NCBI GenBank assembly: GCA_036507695.1
Contig: DATCIR010000076.1
Location: 1 to 9,466, forward strand
Length of the DNA stretch: 9,466 bases
Source of the DNA: JAKEGK01 sp036507695
GTDB lineage: Bacteria; Pseudomonadota; Gammaproteobacteria; SZUA-152
Direction of reading: 5' to 3'
The translations under genes and the position numbers were made by a program. Below the pieces are notes generated by a model. It had not been told where the DNA came from, searched no databases, and saw only the letters and a list, made by a program, of their open reading frames with translations. Of this stretch, positions 7,782-9,466 are shown piece by piece. The number at the start of each line of letters is the position of its first letter. Within the stretch, counting starts at the first letter, position 1.

Positions 7782-7901
7782 ACGCGGTGGAGTGTGTGAT
7801 TTTCGAAGTGCAGGGCAAGGCGCAAGGACGCGGAATGGTCGTTCCATTCCAAGGAGTTGCAACGCCGCCATGCGCTTCGAAAATCGTGCAATCCACTGCG
7901 T
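7782..7901. repeat. Long nested hairpin inside the MITE
   Basis: The arm ACGCGGTGGA-(6 nt)-GATTTTCGAAGTGC pairs with GCGCTTCGAAAATC-(6 nt)-TCCACTGCGT. The 6-nt spacers can also pair as RNA through G-U wobbles. Inside, CAGGGC faces GCCATG, and GGAATGG (7832-7838) pairs with CCATTCC (7844-7850) around the loop TCGTT. The whole 120 nt can fold into one rod. Confidence 0.8.
7811..7875 (+). repeat. Shared structured core, copy 1
   Basis: It begins CAGGGCAAGGCGCAAGGA, has a central 7-bp stem, and ends in a GCAACGCCGCCATGCG block. The reverse complement of 9373-9438 matches the first 18 nt at 17 positions and the last 24 nt at 19 positions. The central 22-23 nt differ in sequence but both form a hairpin. 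Confidence 0.82.
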
Positions 7902-7983
7902 AGCGTTGTTCACCCAACCGGTGAACCTCGTTCGTGCATGAAAATAGAATGACATCATTTAGGTAGCTATTTTATAAAGTGGT

Positions 7984-8000
7984 CAACTGCGGAATCTAGG
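7984..8000 (-). repeat. MITE right terminal inverted repeat
   Basis: Its minus strand reads CCTAGATTCCGCAGTTG, differing from the left end only at position 7. Confidence 0.88.
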
Positions 8001-8005
8001 TTTAA
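8001..8005. repeat. Right target-site duplication of the MITE (TTTAA)
   Basis: An exact copy of the pentamer at 7759-7763, directly next to the right terminal repeat. Confidence 0.8.
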
Positions 8006-8055
8006 TGGTTGCGAAGCCGGTTGGGTTACGGCTATTATGATTCCAAGGAGCAGGT

Positions 8056-8493
8056 ATGAAGTATAAGCAGTGCAGCGTTGCGACAACTGTTATCAAGAAA
8101 GCTAACAAGGATTGCCGGAACAAGGATTGCAGGAACAAGGATTGCAGGAACAACGATTGCCGTGACTGCTCTTATACCGGTTCTTCTGTAATATCGCTTT
8201 TAATGAAAGCGCTCACCAGTTTTCACTTGCTACTGTTCGGGGTCACCATAACAACAATAATAAAGGTGGGGAATGCCGTTGCATTTAGCTTAAGTCTTGT
8301 TTCTGCTATACGAGCGAAATTGGATTCCCGCTATTTGCAACGGCAAACTTCCCATAGCAAAACCAATCAATGCCTACATCAACCGGGAACTACGTCGCCT
8401 TGCCGCATGGGATTGGCGTCGCTGCCCGTATCGCTACCCCGCCAACGCACGGCGAATCGTGCCAGCCTCGTAACCAACCGCAGCGGAGCATGA
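8056..8493 (+). CDS. Hypothetical small protein with NKDCR tandem repeats
   Basis: An open frame of 145 codons with a good AAGGAG 5 nt before the ATG. I recognise no family. Residues 17-36 are four tandem pentapeptides, NKDCR three times and then NNDCR, followed by DC, so six cysteines occur within the first 38 residues. A hydrophobic stretch follows (about 43-85, including LLLFGVTITTIIKVG and AVAFSLSLVSAI) that could make one or two membrane segments. From about residue 90 the sequence is Ser/Thr/Gln/Arg-rich and looks less like a folded protein. Another frame over 8297-8473 looks equally coding, so the true gene may end earlier or be frameshifted. The MITE end lies 55 bp upstream and could supply or disrupt its promoter. 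The N-terminal half is more believable than the C-terminal half. Confidence 0.4.
   Translation: MKYKQCSVATTVIKKANKDCRNKDCRNKDCRNNDCRDCSYTGSSVISLLMKALTSFHLLLFGVTITTIIKVGNAVAFSLSLVSAIRAKLDSRYLQRQTSHSKTNQCLHQPGTTSPCRMGLASLPVSLPRQRTANRASLVTNRSGA
8104..8163 (+). repeat. Four tandem 15-bp repeats
   Basis: Units start at 8104, 8119, 8134 and 8149. The second and third are identical (AACAAGGATTGCAGG), the first differs at one base, and the fourth is AACAACGATTGCCGT. The unit is a multiple of three, so it encodes the NKDCR repeats without breaking the frame. Confidence 0.9.
8485..8488 (+). promoter_or_regulatory. Ribosome binding site of the 249-residue protein
   Basis: GGAG, 9 nt before the ATG at 8498. 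It favours that start over later in-frame codons. Confidence 0.55.
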
Positions 8494-8497
8494 TGAC

Positions 8498-9247
8498 ATG
8501 CCAGTGCGTATCCCGGTTTATTCAGACGAGAACAATCTGCACTTTATTGCTGTTTTTATGGAAGATCCTGATGGCACGTTCAAGCGTACACAGTCGGAAC
8601 CGTTGCGCCTGCTGCGGGACAACTTCGACGGCATATCCATAACTCAGGGCAGCGTCATATCCGCCAAATTTGATAAAAATTCCCATTGTTGGGAAACACC
8701 GACAGTTTCCTTTCACTATGGCCGGCCGCAAAGCATCTACCAGTTTTTAAGGGAGAAAGCGGCGGCAAATCGCTTCTATGTATTTACCAAACCCAACCTG
8801 TCCGGGCGGATTATTCAGTTTTCCCTGCATGAGCTTCGACTCAAACAATCCATGTCGCAGCAAAAACTGAAACTGCTGAAAGAAAAGTATGTTGAAGCCC
8901 TGGATTTATGGTCCGCGGAGCAATACAAAAATCATCTGATGACAAAACAAGCCGCTGGCGGTGGCATAAAGGCGCGTCAACAACGTTTATTGGAAAAGAA
9001 GAAGCTAGCGATACGAAAGTTAACTGAAAATAATCTTCGGGTGGGTAAGGCGCAACAACCCGGTGAGGACTTTATCCGTTATGAAAGCCTCGGTATTGCC
9101 GGGCCGGGACAGCAGACGATTGGCCGCAACGCCAGGAAGCCGCTTCTCGCCAAATTCAGGCCCAGGAAGACTAAAAAGACCGGAGCGGTGCTTGAGCGTG
9201 AAGCGGATCATCCCGCCTACCCGCGCTTTTTCACCACGCTGGATTAA
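8498..9247 (+). CDS. Hypothetical protein, 249 residues
   Basis: A full-length open frame with GGAG at 8485-8488, 9 nt before the ATG. I do not recognise the family. Residues 1-110 look like a compact alpha/beta domain (MPVRIPVYSDENNLHFIAVF, then SVISAKFD, TVSFHYG and FYVFTKPN). Residues about 110-180 are strongly charged and helical, consistent with a coiled coil (LHELRLKQSMSQQKLKLLKEK, KARQQRLLEKKKLAIRKL), interrupted by a GGG near 154. The C-terminal part (about 205-230) is very basic (GRNARKPLLAKFRPRKTKKTG), which could bind nucleic acid, and the end reads YPRFFTTLD. There is no signal peptide or membrane segment. It starts 4 nt after the end of the preceding open frame, so the two could be cotranscribed. 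Structured repeats on both sides suggest an accessory locus. No function is proposed. Confidence 0.72.
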   Translation: MPVRIPVYSDENNLHFIAVFMEDPDGTFKRTQSEPLRLLRDNFDGISITQGSVISAKFDKNSHCWETPTVSFHYGRPQSIYQFLREKAAANRFYVFTKPNLSGRIIQFSLHELRLKQSMSQQKLKLLKEKYVEALDLWSAEQYKNHLMTKQAAGGGIKARQQRLLEKKKLAIRKLTENNLRVGKAQQPGEDFIRYESLGIAGPGQQTIGRNARKPLLAKFRPRKTKKTGAVLEREADHPAYPRFFTTLD

Positions 9248-9350
9248 CCAGTCCCGGGTATTCGTTAGTGTTAATTTTGTGGAGTTGCAACCGGCTGCTT
9301 AGTGAAGCACTGGTTTGGGCTAACGCTAGTGTCGCGAACCAGAAATATCG

Positions 9351-9463
9351 AAACATAAAACGGCAGCTTTTTCCGCATGGCCGCGTTGCTCGTCGTTGCC
9401 ATAGTCCCCGCTATGACGCCTCCTCGCGCCTTGCCCTGCGAAAAAATCCCTCCGTTTTATTTT
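9351..9463. repeat. Second long imperfect hairpin at the window edge
   Basis: The left arm (9351-9377, beginning AAACATAAAACGG and ending TTTTTCCGCA) is complementary to the right arm (9437-9463, minus strand AAAATAAAACGG...TTTTTTCGCA). It encloses the shared core at 9373-9438. The arms differ from those of the MITE at 7764. The parent element may extend further left, where GTGTCGCGAACCAG occurs at about 9331, or right beyond the window, so its borders are unknown. Confidence 0.7.
9373..9438 (-). repeat. Shared structured core, copy 2 (inverted)
   Basis: On the minus strand it reads CAGGGCAAGGCGCGAGGA, then a 23-nt centre in which GTCATAG pairs with CTATGGC (one G-T wobble) around CGGGGA, then a GCAACGCGGCCATGCG block. 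It matches copy 1 closely outside the centre. Confidence 0.82.
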
Positions 9464-9466
9464 GTT

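Larger units (their letters stand above)
7764..8000. mobile_element. 237-bp MITE with IS1380-like terminal repeats
   Basis: A non-autonomous element bounded by 17-bp inverted repeats: left CCTAGAATCCGCAGTTG and right (reverse complement) CCTAGATTCCGCAGTTG, one mismatch. TTTAA is duplicated on both sides. It encodes no transposase. Ends starting CCTAGATTC together with a short AT-rich duplication recall IS1380-family elements such as ISEcp1, from memory, so mobilisation in trans by an IS1380-type transposase is inferred. Most of the left half is a nested hairpin (7782-7901), and the right 90 bp is AT-rich and less structured. It lies 55 bp before the ORF at 8056. A minus-strand 67-codon frame inside it is a by-product of the inverted repeats. 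Confidence 0.88.

Noticed and set aside
7755..7958. 67-codon minus-strand frame inside the MITE
   Set aside because: It is produced by inverted-repeat sequence and has no protein-like features or ribosome binding site.
9063..9302. 79-codon plus-strand frame near the end
   Set aside because: It overlaps the C-terminal part of the 249-residue protein in another frame and lacks its own ribosome binding site.

Overview
The window looks like chromosomal DNA of a gammaproteobacterium of roughly balanced base composition. The taxonomic anchors are a RapA/HepA RNA polymerase-recycling ATPase and a SlyX protein, both typical of that class. A methanotroph-like or related sulfur- or methane-associated lineage is only a guess. 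No rRNA, tRNA, CRISPR array or complete transposase gene was seen.

Left part (1-3212): rapA runs on the minus strand and leaves the window at its C-terminal end, so 804 codons are present. About 590 bp of non-coding DNA separates it from the divergently oriented small gene slyX. A non-coding stretch of about 730 bp follows.

Centre (3944-7157): an exported tandem-rhodanese protein is closed by a strong intrinsic terminator. After a leader of about 300 bp comes a two-gene signalling unit. Its first gene is a receiver fused to a CheC/CheX-like phosphatase domain. The second, overlapping by ATGA, is a PAS-GGDEF diguanylate cyclase with intact active and inhibitory sites. The pair probably turns a phosphorelay or chemotaxis-type signal into a c-di-GMP output.

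Right part (7158-9466): this is accessory-looking DNA. It holds a 237-bp non-autonomous element (MITE) with 17-bp terminal inverted repeats resembling IS1380-family ends and a TTTAA target duplication. Next to it is a small ORF with four tandem NKDCR repeats, then an unrecognised 249-residue protein, then a second long imperfect hairpin at the window edge. The MITE and the edge hairpin share a closely similar core in opposite orientation. The central stem of that core differs completely in sequence between the copies but still pairs. This repeated structured core inside two elements with different arms is the most unusual thing in the window.
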